This document shows, piece by piece, positions 30,617 to 39,254 of a stretch of 64,000 bases of DNA. The first letter of the stretch is position 1. Every line of letters starts with the position of its first letter. The DNA lies in assembly GCF_014643255.1 (NCBI RefSeq), contig NZ_BMJI01000003.1, positions 163,128 to 227,127 of the forward strand. Direction: 5' to 3'. Source of the DNA: Tersicoccus solisilvae. Lineage in GTDB: Bacteria > Actinomycetota > Actinomycetes > Actinomycetales > Micrococcaceae. Under the pieces are notes generated by a model. The model worked only from the letters and a program-made list of their open reading frames with translations. It had not been told where the DNA came from and made no database searches. A program made the translations under genes and the position numbers.

Positions 30617-30686
30617 GCCAGCTCGTCAATAGGTGTTCCAGATCGACCGGAATTCAGCCGGATCGAACATCTATTGACGAGCTGGC
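30617..30686. repeat. 72-bp palindromic repeat, copy R3
   Basis: The arms GCCAGCTCGTCAATAGGTG plus TTC pair with the reverse complement on the right over 22 bp. The only deviation is a G opposite T, so the RNA stem keeps a G-U pair. It lies between the two tandem DsbA-like genes, 31 bp from the upstream gene's GTG-free start region and 24 bp from the other gene's stop, with no U-tract. Confidence 0.9.
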
Positions 30687-30710
30687 GGGGGCGGAGGGGT
30701 ACGTGCGAGG

Positions 30711-31310
30711 TCAGTCCAGTTGCGGGGCTTCGGTGCGGGACCGCTTGAGTTCGAAGAAGGCGGGGAACGACGCGAGGGTCACGGTGGCGTCCCACAGGGC
30801 GCCGGCCTCCTCGGCGCGCGGGACGCGGGTGATCACCGGGCCGAAGAACGCGGTGCCGTTGAACGCCACGATCGGCGTGCCGACGTCCTGGCCCACCCGG
30901 GCGATGCCGTCCTCGTGACTGGCGCGGATCACGGCGTCGTACGCGTCGGACTCCCCCGCCGCGGCCAGATCGGCCGGCAGCCCGGCCTCGGCCAGGGATC
31001 GCACGATCACGTCGGGCAGGTCCTGGTTGTCGCGGTGATGGATCTGCGTGCCCATCGCGTCGTACAGCGCCTTGACGGCGTCGTCCCCGTGCTGCTGGGC
31101 GGCGGCGACGATGACGCGCAACGGCGCGAGCTCGTCCGTGCGGCCGTAGTGGTGGTTCTCCGGGTTGTCCTCGTTGAGCATCACCAGGCTCATCGGGTGC
31201 CAGTGGACGGCGATGTCCCGCACCTGGGCGACCTCGAGGATCCACCGAGAGGTGGCCCACGCGAACGGGCAGAGCGGGTCGAACCAGAAATCGGCGGTGC
31301 TGGTGGCCAT
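30711..31310 (-). CDS. DsbA family / mycothiol-dependent nitroreductase-like protein (copy 2)
   Basis: This 199-residue paralogue of the next gene has the same skeleton: DFWFDPLCPFAWATSRWI, WHPMSLVMLNED, DVGTPIVAFNG, AFFGPVITRVPRAEEAG and FFELKRSRTEAPQ. It is again monothiol (CPFA). The start at 31310 follows AAGGAGTTCC. Compared with copy 1 the middle helix region differs most (NHHYGRTDEL against PESYREMLQ), suggesting different substrates or partners. Both are predicted cytoplasmic, mycothiol-linked reductases; the activity is inferred from Rv2466c only. Confidence 0.88.
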   Translation of the reverse strand: MATSTADFWFDPLCPFAWATSRWILEVAQVRDIAVHWHPMSLVMLNEDNPENHHYGRTDELAPLRVIVAAAQQHGDDAVKALYDAMGTQIHHRDNQDLPDVIVRSLAEAGLPADLAAAGESDAYDAVIRASHEDGIARVGQDVGTPIVAFNGTAFFGPVITRVPRAEEAGALWDATVTLASFPAFFELKRSRTEAPQLD

Positions 31311-31341
31311 GCGGAACTCCTTCGTCTCGACGTCGAGCACA

Positions 31342-31378
31342 ACCGAGCCGGCCGGATGGTTGTTCCGGCCGGCTCGGT
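31342..31378 (-). terminator. Hairpin after the RDD gene
   Basis: A 15-bp perfect inverted repeat (accgagccggccgga and its complement) encloses a 7-base loop. It lies between the RDD gene stop and the second DsbA-like gene, where a terminator is expected on the minus strand. No U-run is present. Confidence 0.6.
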
Positions 31379-31400
31379 GGTGCGACGGTGCGATGCTGCG

Positions 31401-32297
31401 TCAGCGGTCGCGATTCACCGGCGTGTAGGTGTCGGGCCCTTCGCGGTGGTTGATCACGACGCCCTTGAAGAGCTTGTCCTGCCACGCCTGGAACCAACCG
31501 CTCGTGCTGTCGAAGAGCGGGGACAACCAGAACAGCAGGCCCATGATGCCACTGGTCAGGGTGCTGGTGCCCCAGACGAGCAGGCCCCGCAGGAAGATCG
31601 GGCCCCAGCCCAGCGGCTGCCCCGTCTCCTGGCTGACGAGCCGCAGCCCGAAGATGGCGTTGCCGATGGACTTGCCGCGGGTGGCCAGCCACCACCACAG
31701 GAGGACCCCGACGATGATGAACAGGACGGCCATGATGGCGAACGACGCCGCGACGCTGCCCAGCACCGCGTTCGTCGCCTCCGGCGTCAGTTCGCTGCGC
31801 GTGCGGGTGCCGGACGCGTTGGTGGTCCGGCGGTACGCACTGCTGGGCAGACCGGCCAGCGTCGCGAACAGCGGGATGAACGAGAGCCCGCCCAGCACGC
31901 CGAAGATGACGCCCAGGATGAGGTTGTCCACGAAGGCGGCGCCGATCTGCAGGCCCGCGCCGGTCGGCCTGGCGCCCTCGACACCCGGGTAGGGGTTGCG
32001 GGCGAGGTAGCCGCCCTGCGGGTAGCCGTAGCCGGGACCGGGCTGGCCGGCGGCCGGGTAGCCTCCGGGCTGGCCCGGCTGGCCGCCCTGCTGGCCGTAC
32101 GACGGCGACGAGCCGTACCCCGGCTGGCCGCCCTGCTGGCCGTACGACGGCGACGAGCCGTACGCCGGCTGGCCGTACCCCTGCTGACCCTGACGCGGGT
32201 CCGGGCCCGGTTGCCCCTGCTGCCCGAGGCCCGGCTGCTGCGGCTCGTTCGGCCTGCGCCACGGGTCGTTGGCGTCCCCGTTGGTCGGCGTGCTCAT
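31401..32297 (-). CDS. RDD family membrane protein
   Basis: The 298-residue protein has an N-terminal Gln/Gly/Pro/Tyr-rich disordered region (about 1-100) with tandem 15-residue [15 protein letters not shown] repeats. An RDD domain with three to four hydrophobic helices follows: [40 protein letters not shown] and [20 protein letters not shown]. The family signature around [14 protein letters not shown] is present. RDD proteins are membrane proteins of mostly unknown function. The Gln/Gly-rich leader resembles that of the DUF4870 protein at 8.2 kb. Confidence 0.87.
   Translation of the reverse strand: MSTPTNGDANDPWRRPNEPQQPGLGQQGQPGPDPRQGQQGYGQPAYGSSPSYGQQGGQPGYGSSPSYGQQGGQPGQPGGYPAAGQPGPGYGYPQGGYLARNPYPGVEGARPTGAGLQIGAAFVDNLILGVIFGVLGGLSFIPLFATLAGLPSSAYRRTTNASGTRTRSELTPEATNAVLGSVAASFAIMAVLFIIVGVLLWWWLATRGKSIGNAIFGLRLVSQETGQPLGWGPIFLRGLLVWGTSTLTSGIMGLLFWLSPLFDSTSGWFQAWQDKLFKGVVINHREGPDTYTPVNRDR
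32077..32166 (-). repeat. 45-bp coding tandem duplication in RDD gene
   Basis: The block from 32077 to 32121 recurs from 32122 to 32166 with only slight change. It encodes two successive 15-residue Gln/Gly/Ser/Tyr-rich units in the disordered N-terminus. The length is a multiple of three, so the frame is kept. Confidence 0.85.
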
Positions 32298-32448
32298 GGT
32301 GTCCCCTCTGCTCGGCGGTCATGTCACACGTGGTGTGCGGTGATGATCGGTTCTCCGGCGCACCGGTGCGGCGCGCGGATGCTGCCAGCCTAGCGAGACG
32401 GGCGCACTGTGGCGGGGAGGTCCGGGCGGGGACCGACCCGGGGCCGCG

Positions 32449-33717
32449 TCAGGCGGACTTGCGTCGCTTGGTCGCCGAGTGCGGCACCAGCGTCGGCTCC
32501 GCCTTCTTCTGCACGACGTCGGCCGTGATGACCGCGCTGGCGATGTCCTCGCGGCTGGGCAGGTCGAACATCACCGGCAGGAGGATCTCCTCCATGATGG
32601 CGCGCAGCCCGCGGGCGCCGGTGCCGCGGTCGAGCGCGAGGTCGGCAATCGCTTCCAGCGCCCCGTCCTCCACGACCAGCTCCACGCCGTCGAGCTGGAA
32701 CATCTTCTGGTACTGCTTGATCAGCGCGTTCTTCGGCTCGGTGAGGATCTGGATCAGGGCCGGCTTGTCCAGGTTGGAGACCGTCGTGATGACGGGCAGC
32801 CGGCCGATGAACTCGGGGATCAGCCCGAACTTGAGCAGGTCCTCCGGCATGACGTCGGCGAACGCGTCCGGCTTGGCGGTGATCTCCTGCAGCGGGGCGC
32901 CGAACCCGATGCCCTTGCGGCCGGACCGGTTGCCGATGATGTCCTCCAGGCCCGCGAACGCGCCCGCGACGATGAACAGGACGTTCGTCGTGTCGATCTG
33001 GATGAACTCCTGGTGCGGGTGCTTCCGGCCGCCCTGCGGCGGGACGGAGGCGACCGTGCCCTCGAGGATCTTCAGCAGCGCCTGCTGCACGCCCTCCCCG
33101 GACACGTCCCGGGTGATGGAGGGGTTCTCGCTCTTGCGCGAGATCTTGTCGATCTCGTCGATGTAGATGATGCCCTGCTCGGCCTTCTTGACGTCGTAGT
33201 CCGCGGCCTGGATGAGCTTGAGCAGGATGTTCTCGACGTCCTCGCCGACGTAGCCCGCCTCGGTCAGGGCGGTGGCGTCCGCGGCGGCGAACGGCACGTT
33301 CAGCCGCTTTGCCAGGGTCTGCGCCAGGTAGGTCTTGCCGCAGCCGGTGGGGCCGATCAGCAGGATGTTCGACTTGGCGATGTCGACGTCCTCGGCGGAC
33401 TCCCCGAACCGGGAGGCGCTGCCGGACTGGATCCGCTTGTAGTGGTTGTACACGGCGACGGCGAGGGAGCGCTTCGCGGGCTCCTGGCCGATCACGTACT
33501 CCTGCAGGAAGTCGAAGATCTCCTTCGGCTTGGGCAGTTCGAAGCTGCCCAGGTCCGCGACCTCGGCCAGCTCCTCCTCGATGATCTCGTTGCAGAGCTC
33601 GATGCACTCGTCGCAGATGTAGACGCCCGGGCCCGCGATCAACTTGCGGACCTGCTTCTGGCTCTTGCCACAGAAAGAACACTTCAGGAGGTCTGTGCTC
33701 TCACCGATGCGAGCCAT
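32449..33717 (-). CDS. clpX: ATP-dependent protease ATP-binding subunit ClpX
   Basis: ClpX is the AAA+ unfoldase that feeds ClpP. The 422-residue protein has an N-terminal zinc-binding domain (Cys13, Cys16, Cys35, Cys38), Walker A GPTGCGKT near residue 124, Walker [10 protein letters not shown] and the sensor-2 [11 protein letters not shown]. The pore-2 and IGF loops are visible ([13 protein letters not shown]). ATG 33717 was chosen at the conserved MARIGES; an ATG 18 bp upstream is possible. It follows clpP1-clpP2 after a 213-bp gap with a hairpin, so it may have its own promoter. Confidence 0.97.
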   Translation of the reverse strand: MARIGESTDLLKCSFCGKSQKQVRKLIAGPGVYICDECIELCNEIIEEELAEVADLGSFELPKPKEIFDFLQEYVIGQEPAKRSLAVAVYNHYKRIQSGSASRFGESAEDVDIAKSNILLIGPTGCGKTYLAQTLAKRLNVPFAAADATALTEAGYVGEDVENILLKLIQAADYDVKKAEQGIIYIDEIDKISRKSENPSITRDVSGEGVQQALLKILEGTVASVPPQGGRKHPHQEFIQIDTTNVLFIVAGAFAGLEDIIGNRSGRKGIGFGAPLQEITAKPDAFADVMPEDLLKFGLIPEFIGRLPVITTVSNLDKPALIQILTEPKNALIKQYQKMFQLDGVELVVEDGALEAIADLALDRGTGARGLRAIMEEILLPVMFDLPSREDIASAVITADVVQKKAEPTLVPHSATKRRKSA

Positions 33718-33863
33718 GTGCGTCGAACCCTTCACGCTGGTGCGATGGACGGCTGCCGCGCCTGCGACGGCCGGGACCGTCCGAGAAACGGCGGACGGGG
33801 AACGGGACCGGAGCGCCGACAGCTGACTTCAGCTTAGGGCACCGGACCCACCGTCGTGGAACA

Positions 33864-33902
33864 GGCGACGCCCGCGTCGTCATCGACGGTGCGGGCGTCG
33901 CC
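33864..33902 (-). terminator. Hairpin between clpP2 and clpX
   Basis: Perfect 12-bp arms, GGCGACGCCCGC and its complement, enclose a 15-base loop just after the clpP2 stop on the minus strand. It probably separates clpP1-clpP2 transcription from clpX. Confidence 0.6.
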
Positions 33903-33930
33903 GGTCACGACGGACAGGTTGCCGACGTGC

Positions 33931-34590
33931 TCAGGTGTTGATCTTCGGCTTGTGCACCTTGCGGGACGTGAGCACCTCGTCGACCAGGCCGTACTCCTTG
34001 GCCTGCTCGGCGGTGAGGATCTTGTCCCGCTCGATGTCGATGTTCACCTGCTCGGAGGTCCGGTTGCTGTGCAGCGCCAGCGTGTCCTCCAGCCAGGTGC
34101 GCATCCGCATCACCTCGTTGGCCTGGATCTCCAGGTCCGAGGCCTGACCGCCCTCGCCGCCGGCCAGGGCGGGCTGGTGGATCAGGACGCGCGCGTTCGG
34201 CAGCGCGAGGCGCTTGCCCGGCGTGCCCGCGGCGAGCAGGACGGCGGCGGCGCTGGCGGCCTGGCCCAGGCACACGGTCTGGATCTCGGGCCGGACGAAC
34301 TGCATCGTGTCGTAGATGGCCGTCATCGCGGTGAAGGACCCACCCGGGGAGTTGATGTAGAGGGTGATGTCCCGCTCCGGGTCGGTGGCCTCGAGCACGA
34401 GCAGCTGGGCCATGATGTCGTCGGCCGAGGCGTCGTCCACCTGCACGCCGAGGAAGATGATGCGGTCCTCGAACAGCTTGGTGTACGGGTCCTGGCGTTT
34501 GAAGCCGTAGGGGGTGCGCTCCTCGAACTGGGGCAGCACATAACGGCTGGTCGGCAGGTTGCCGGCCGTGGAACCGAAGGTGTAGCTCAT
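33931..34590 (-). CDS. clpP2: ATP-dependent Clp protease proteolytic subunit ClpP2
   Basis: This 219-residue serine protease is the second of two paralogous ClpP subunits, which in Actinobacteria form a mixed ClpP1P2 tetradecamer. It carries INSPGG, the nucleophile context [16 protein letters not shown] (Ser near 111) and LIHQPA with the catalytic His. N-terminal residues [15 protein letters not shown] are typical of ClpP2. ATG 34590 has AGGAGA upstream. It lies 52 bp downstream of clpP1 and presumably shares its transcript. Confidence 0.95.
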   Translation of the reverse strand: MSYTFGSTAGNLPTSRYVLPQFEERTPYGFKRQDPYTKLFEDRIIFLGVQVDDASADDIMAQLLVLEATDPERDITLYINSPGGSFTAMTAIYDTMQFVRPEIQTVCLGQAASAAAVLLAAGTPGKRLALPNARVLIHQPALAGGEGGQASDLEIQANEVMRMRTWLEDTLALHSNRTSEQVNIDIERDKILTAEQAKEYGLVDEVLTSRKVHKPKINT

Positions 34591-34642
34591 GGGGTCTCTC
34601 CTGTGTCTGCGTCCGCTGGCGGGGTGGTCGGCTGGTCCCGGC

Positions 34643-35290
34643 TCAGACGCGGTCGGCGTCGTCCGTGTCGCTGTCCTGATCCGTGCCGCCACCACCGGCG
34701 ACGGTGGCCGCGTGCGCGGCGATGTGGTCGAAGAAGCCGTAGTCGAGGGCTTCCTGCGCGGAGAACCACTTGTCGCGGTCGTTGTCCTTGAGGATGGTCT
34801 CGACGCTCTGACCGGTCTGCTCCGCGGTCAGCTCCGCCATCGTGCGCTTCATGTTCAGGATCAGCTCGGCCTGGATCTTGATGTCCGAGGCGGTGCCGCC
34901 GATGCCGCCCGAGGGCTGGTGCATCAGGATGCGCGCGTGCGGGGTGGCGTACCGCTTGCCCTTGGTCCCGGAGGAGAGCAGGAACTGGCCCATCGAGGCG
35001 GCCAGGCCGGTGGCGACGGTGACGACGTCGTTCGGGATGAACTTCATCGTGTCGTAGATCGCCATGCCCGCCGTGACCGAACCACCCGGGGAGTTGATGT
35101 AGAGGAAGATGTCCTTGACCGGATCCTCCGCCGAGAGCAGCAGCAGCTGCGAGCAGATCAGGTTCGCGTTGTCGTCGCGGACCTCGGAACCGAGCCAGAT
35201 GATGCGCTCGCGCAGGAGCCGGTTGTAGATGAAGTCGTCCCGGCTGGCGACGTCCTGGGTCGCCATCGTCGGGGTGCTGTTCTCACTCAC
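34643..35290 (-). CDS. clpP1: ATP-dependent Clp protease proteolytic subunit ClpP1
   Basis: This 215-residue ClpP paralogue carries [26 protein letters not shown] with the catalytic Ser, and LMHQPSGG with the catalytic His. An unusual acidic Asp/Gly-rich tail ends the protein ([17 protein letters not shown]). The GTG start at 35290 follows GAGAGGTGAGG. It is first of the clpP1-clpP2 pair, downstream of tig beyond a terminator hairpin. With ClpP2 and ClpX it forms the regulated protease; Tig upstream completes the usual quality-control cluster. Confidence 0.95.
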   Translation of the reverse strand: MSENSTPTMATQDVASRDDFIYNRLLRERIIWLGSEVRDDNANLICSQLLLLSAEDPVKDIFLYINSPGGSVTAGMAIYDTMKFIPNDVVTVATGLAASMGQFLLSSGTKGKRYATPHARILMHQPSGGIGGTASDIKIQAELILNMKRTMAELTAEQTGQSVETILKDNDRDKWFSAQEALDYGFFDHIAAHAATVAGGGGTDQDSDTDDADRV

Positions 35291-35444
35291 GGGTACCTCA
35301 CCTCTCAGGGGTCTGTCGTGGGTCTGTGTCGTGAATCTGTACAGGACACTAATGCGTGCGCCGGGCCGGTTCTTCCGCGGAAACGCACTGTTCGCTGACG
35401 GCGCAGGTTGGCGGCGGCGGCCCGTTCCGGTCGTCCCGGAGACG

Positions 35445-35483
35445 CGAGAAGCCGCCCGGCCCCGGGGGGTGGGCGGCTTCTCG
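35445..35483 (-). terminator. Terminator after tig
   Basis: A 13-bp perfect inverted repeat (cgagaagccgccc and its complement) lies 22 bp beyond the tig stop on the minus strand. Its loop is GC-rich. It separates tig from the clpP1 promoter region. Confidence 0.7.
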
Positions 35484-35504
35484 TGGGCACTCGGCCGGCT
35501 GCGA

Positions 35505-37175
35505 TCAGCTCTCGGCGTCGGCCGGCTTCTTCGCGGCGGGCTTGCGCGTCGCCGGCTTCTTCGCGGCCGGCTTCTCGGCGGCGTCCGCGTCGTCGGCCTT
35601 GGCGGCCGGCTTCTTCGCGGCGGGCTTGCGCGTCGCCGGCTTCTTCGCGGCCGGCTTCTCGGCGGCGTCCGCGTCGGCAGCCTTGGCCGCCGGCTTCCGG
35701 GTGCGGGTCGCGGGCTTCTTCGCCGGGGCCTCCTCGGCGGCGTCGGCGTCCTGCCCGACGGTCGTCTCGGTGGTGCTGCTGTCGACGGCGGCGTCGGTCG
35801 CGGTGTCCACGTCGTCGTTGTCGACGACGGTGCCCTCGACCGGGTCGGTCGCGGCGTCGGCGGCGTCACCGGCGTCGACGGTCTCCCCCGCGCCGGCGGG
35901 CCGGACGAAGGAGCTCAGGTCGACGGTGGCCCCGTTGCTGTCGGTGACCCTGGCCTTCTCGAGGACGACGGCGAGGGCCTTGCGGCGGCGCACCTCACCG
36001 ATCATCATCGGCACCTGACCGCCCTGGTCCAGCATCTGCGCGAACTGGTTGGGGTCCATGCCGTACTGGCCGGCCGTGGTGACGATGTACTCGATCAGCT
36101 CGGCCTGCTCGACGCCGACCTCTTCCTTCTCGGCGATCGCGTCGAGGACGACCTCGTTGCGGAAGGCCTCCTCGGTGTTCTTGGCGACCTCCGCGCGGTG
36201 CTCCTCGGTGTCGTGATCGGCCTCGGCGCTCTGCGCGAAGTGCTGCTCGACCTGCTCGGAGACGAGGCTCGCCGGGACCGGCACCTCGACGAGCTCCAGG
36301 AGCTTCTCGAGCACCTTGTCGCGGGCCTGGACCCCCTGCTCGGCGACCTTGCTCTCGGCGGCCTTGCCCTTGAGGTCCTCCAGGAGCTCGTCGATGGTGT
36401 CGAACTCGCTCGCCAGCTGGGCGAACTCGTCGTCGGCCTCGGGCAGCTCGCGGTCCTTGACGGCCGTCAGGACGACCTTGACCTGCGCCTCCTCGCCGGC
36501 GTGATCGCCGCCGGCCAGTTTCGTCGCGAAGACGGTCTCCTCGCCGGCGGACAGGCCGGTCAGGGCCTCGTCCATGCCGTCGAGCATGGTGCCGGCGCCG
36601 ATCTGGTACGAGAGGCCCTGTGCGGCGTCGACCTGCTCGTCGCCGATGGTGGCAGTCAGGTCGATGGTGACGAAGTCACCCTCGGCGGCGGGCCGGTCGG
36701 CGGTGACCAGGGTGCCGAAGCGGCCGCGCAGCTCGTCGAGCGCGGTGGTGACGTCCTCGTCGGACGTCTCGGTCGCGTCCACGGTGACCTCGATGCCGGT
36801 GTAGTCCGGCAGCTCGATCTCGGGCATGACGTCGACCTCGACCTGGAACTTCAGGTCACCAGCGGCGGCGGAGGGGTCCGGCACCTCGGTGATCTCGACC
36901 TCGGGGCGGCTCAGCGGACGGAGCTCGGCCTCCTGCACGGCCTGCTGGTACCAGCCGTTCAGACCCTCGTTGATCGCGGTCTCGATGACGTAGCCGCGGC
37001 CGACGCGCTGGTCGATCAGGCGGTTCGGGACCTTGCCCTTGCGGAAGCCCGGGACCTGGATCTGACCGGAGATGGTCTTGTACGCCTCGTCGATGCTGGG
37101 CTTGAGTTCCTCGGAGGGAACCTCGACGGTCAGCTTGACGCGGGTCGGGTCGAGTTTCTCGACGGCACTCTTCAC
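35505..37175 (-). CDS. tig: Trigger factor with long Lys/Ala-rich tail
   Basis: This ribosome-associated chaperone and prolyl isomerase has 556 residues, longer than typical trigger factors of about 430-470. It has the ribosome-binding domain with [16 protein letters not shown] (signature GFRxGxxP), a PPIase domain ([11 protein letters not shown]) and the helical C-domain ending around [11 protein letters not shown] further roughly 125 residues form a disordered tail: an acidic linker, then repeated [13 protein letters not shown] blocks resembling HupB or histone-H1 tails. An 84-bp unit is duplicated in this tail. The N-terminus [20 protein letters not shown] is canonical. Confidence 0.95.
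   Translation of the reverse strand: MKSAVEKLDPTRVKLTVEVPSEELKPSIDEAYKTISGQIQVPGFRKGKVPNRLIDQRVGRGYVIETAINEGLNGWYQQAVQEAELRPLSRPEVEITEVPDPSAAAGDLKFQVEVDVMPEIELPDYTGIEVTVDATETSDEDVTTALDELRGRFGTLVTADRPAAEGDFVTIDLTATIGDEQVDAAQGLSYQIGAGTMLDGMDEALTGLSAGEETVFATKLAGGDHAGEEAQVKVVLTAVKDRELPEADDEFAQLASEFDTIDELLEDLKGKAAESKVAEQGVQARDKVLEKLLELVEVPVPASLVSEQVEQHFAQSAEADHDTEEHRAEVAKNTEEAFRNEVVLDAIAEKEEVGVEQAELIEYIVTTAGQYGMDPNQFAQMLDQGGQVPMMIGEVRRRKALAVVLEKARVTDSNGATVDLSSFVRPAGAGETVDAGDAADAATDPVEGTVVDNDDVDTATDAAVDSSTTETTVGQDADAAEEAPAKKPATRTRKPAAKAADADAAEKPAAKKPATRKPAAKKPAAKADDADAAEKPAAKKPATRKPAAKKPADAES
35521..35688 (-). repeat. 84-bp coding tandem repeat in tig tail
   Basis: The block beginning gccggcttcttcgcggcggg at 35521 recurs at 35605, exactly 84 bp later. 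It encodes a 28-residue Lys/Ala/Pro plus acidic unit. It is in frame and may expand or contract by slippage. Confidence 0.85.
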
Positions 37176-37255
37176 TGGACGTGTACTCCTGAACGTGTTG
37201 GGGCAGGGACGGGCGGCGTGACCGGGCTGAGCGAAAGCCCGCGCCGTGCCACGTG

Positions 37256-37328
37256 TCGGGGCGACAGGACTCGAACCTGCGATCTCCTGCTCCCAAAGCA
37301 GGCGCGCTAGCCACTACGCTACGCCCCG
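37256..37328 (-). tRNA. tRNA-Pro (TGG anticodon)
   Basis: The minus strand folds as a cloverleaf. The acceptor stem is CGGGGCG with CGCCCCG, the anticodon loop CTTTGGGAG has TGG, and the T arm is GCAGGTTCGAGTCCTGT. The 73 nt include the discriminator base. CCA is not encoded. Confidence 0.95.
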
Positions 37329-37485
37329 TAAGGCATCGGCCAGTCTACGGGGTGGGCTCCCCCGGGCGCACATCGAGCGGTTCCGCCGGCCCCGTCGGAC
37401 GGTGTGGACACGTCCGTGGTGGCATTTTGCCGGGCCGGTTCCCCGTATGCTGTAGTGGTGGAAACGGCCGGATCAGGCCGGTCCC

Positions 37486-37556
37486 GGGGATGTAGCTCAA
37501 TGGTAGAGCCTCAGTCTTCCAAACTGATTACGCGGGTTCGATTCCCGTCATCCCCT
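37486..37556 (+). tRNA. tRNA-Gly (TCC anticodon)
   Basis: The acceptor stem is GGGGATG with CATCCCC, the D arm GCTCAATGGTAGAGC and the anticodon stem TCAGT-CTTCCAA-ACTGA with TCC. The T arm is GCGGGTTCGATTCCCGT. CCA is not encoded (cct ccga follows). It is divergent from tRNA-Pro and followed by a strong hairpin. Confidence 0.95.
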
Positions 37557-37562
37557 CCGATC

Positions 37563-37594
37563 ACGTCCCCGTCCGGGCTCCCGGGCGGGGACGT
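37563..37594 (+). terminator. Terminator after tRNA-Gly
   Basis: acgtccccgtccg pairs imperfectly with cgggcggggacgt around a small loop and is followed by a short T-containing run (tctg). It also sits at the 3' end of the convergent glycosylase gene, so it may serve both directions. Confidence 0.65.
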
Positions 37595-37623
37595 TCTGCG
37601 TCCGGCGCCGCGAGGGCGACGCC

Positions 37624-38586
37624 TCAGTGCTGGCAGCCGGGGCACCAGTAGAGGTTGCGACCGGCCATCACGGCCGTCGCGATCGCGGTCCCGCAGTGCG
37701 GGCAGGGCTCCCCGGTGTGCTTGTAGACGAAGCGCGTCGCCTCGTCCGGGATGTCGGCGGCGTCGGCGTCGAGGGTGACGTCCTCCCGGGCGACCGGGTG
37801 GTGGGGGTCCCGCTGCGTTGTGACGATGCGGCCGAGGCGCACGCCGTCGTGCATGAGGAACACCGCGTCGGCCCACAGGTCCGTGGCCTCCCGCTCGGCG
37901 ATCTTCCTGCCCGGACGGTAGGGGTCGATGCCGGCGCGGAACAGCAGTTCGGCGCGGTAGACGTTGCCGATGCCGGAGACCACGGCCTGGTCCATCAGCA
38001 GCTGGCCGCAGGCGACACCGCGGCGGCGCAGCAGCCGGGCGAACTCGGCGGCGTCGTCGTGCCCGCCGTCCGCTCTCAGGGGGTCCGGGCCGGCGGCCTC
38101 GCGCAGCGCGGCGACGTCCCCGGCCGTGATGACCTCACACGCGGTGGGCCCGCGCAGGTCCGCCCAGCCGTGGTCGCTGACCAGCCGGACCCGGACCGCG
38201 CCGACCGGGGCGGGCGGCCCGGTGTACTCGGCGTCGTCGCCCGCGTCCTGGCCGTTCTCGCTCTCGCCCATCCGGCGCGGCGCGCCGATGCTGGAGGCGC
38301 CGACGAACGACGCGTCGCCGCCGAAACTGAAGGCGCCGTAGAGACCGAGGTGGATGCGCAGCACGCGGTGCCCATCGGCGCCGTCCGCGCCCGCACGGAG
38401 GTCGGCGCCGTCGAAGCTGACGAGCAGTTGCTTGCCGACCGCCTCCGCCCGGGTGAGCACGTGCCCGTCCAGCAGCGCCGCGCCGGCGGCGAACCGGCCC
38501 TGCGGACTGGACACACGCACGCGCTGACCACCGAACACGTCGGTCAGCTGCCGGGCCAGCCGGTGGATCGAATGACCCTCGGGCAT
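37624..38586 (-). CDS. Fpg/Nei family DNA glycosylase
   Basis: This DNA glycosylase/AP lyase of the Fpg/Nei family has 320 residues and is a base-excision repair enzyme for oxidised bases. The N-terminal MPEGHSIHRLARQL has the catalytic Pro2 and Glu3; PEGH favours the Nei-like branch over Fpg. The helix-two-turn-helix region contains QLLMDQAVVSGIGNVYRAELLF. The C-terminal zinc finger is CPHCGTAIATAVMAGRNLYW followed by CPGCQH. A Gly/Asp-rich insertion around residues 85-120 (GESENGQDAGDD) is unusual. It converges with tRNA-Gly. Confidence 0.92.
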   Translation of the reverse strand: MPEGHSIHRLARQLTDVFGGQRVRVSSPQGRFAAGAALLDGHVLTRAEAVGKQLLVSFDGADLRAGADGADGHRVLRIHLGLYGAFSFGGDASFVGASSIGAPRRMGESENGQDAGDDAEYTGPPAPVGAVRVRLVSDHGWADLRGPTACEVITAGDVAALREAAGPDPLRADGGHDDAAEFARLLRRRGVACGQLLMDQAVVSGIGNVYRAELLFRAGIDPYRPGRKIAEREATDLWADAVFLMHDGVRLGRIVTTQRDPHHPVAREDVTLDADAADIPDEATRFVYKHTGEPCPHCGTAIATAVMAGRNLYWCPGCQH

Positions 38587-38602
38587 CAGCGGCGGTTCCG
38601 GC

Positions 38603-39124
38603 TCACGCGGTGCCGTCGTTGGTGGACCGGGACGCGTCGGCGCCCGTCCCCGACGCGACGATCGTGCCGGTCCGCTCGAACTCCGCGATCTGCCCGATCC
38701 GGCGGACGTGCCGCTCGTCGCCGCTGAACGGTTCGGCGAGGAAGACGTCGATCAGCCGGGTGGCCTCGTCGACCGTGTGCTGCCGACCGCCGACGGCGAC
38801 GACGTTCGCGTCGTTGTGCTGGCGGGCCAGTCGCGCGGTGTCCTCGTTCCAGGCCAGGGCCGCGCGGACCCCGGGCACCTTGTTCGCGGCGATCTGCTCG
38901 CCGTTGCCGGAACCGCCGAGCACGATCCCCAGCGCCGGAGTCCCGTCGGCCTGATCGGCGACGACGGCCTGCGCGGCATGGATGCAGAAGCCCGGGTAGT
39001 CGTCCAGGGCGTCGTACTCGCGCGGTCCGTGATCGACGACGTCGTGACCGGCCTCGGTGAGGTGGGTGACGAGGTGGGCGCTCAGCTCCATGCCGGCGTG
39101 GTCGGTCGCGATGTGGACGCGCAT
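38603..39124 (-). CDS. rpiB: Ribose-5-phosphate isomerase B
   Basis: RpiB interconverts ribose 5-phosphate and ribulose 5-phosphate in the pentose phosphate pathway. The 173-residue protein begins MRVHIATDHAGMELSAHL. It carries GIVLGGSGNGEQIAANK, where the Glu of GNGE is the catalytic base known from the mycobacterial type, and HNDANVVAVGGR. It ends 16 bp from the glycosylase start on the same strand, suggesting co-transcription. Confidence 0.95.
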   Translation of the reverse strand: MRVHIATDHAGMELSAHLVTHLTEAGHDVVDHGPREYDALDDYPGFCIHAAQAVVADQADGTPALGIVLGGSGNGEQIAANKVPGVRAALAWNEDTARLARQHNDANVVAVGGRQHTVDEATRLIDVFLAEPFSGDERHVRRIGQIAEFERTGTIVASGTGADASRSTNDGTA

Positions 39125-39254
39125 CGTGGGGTGCTCCGGTTTCTGGTTGCTGTGCTCGTCACCGCCGGTGTCGTCGGCGGTGACGGCAGGGTCCTGGTCA
39201 GCCTATCGCCGGCGCCCCGGTCGTGACTCAGCCGGTTCCCCGGGTGGCCCTCCC

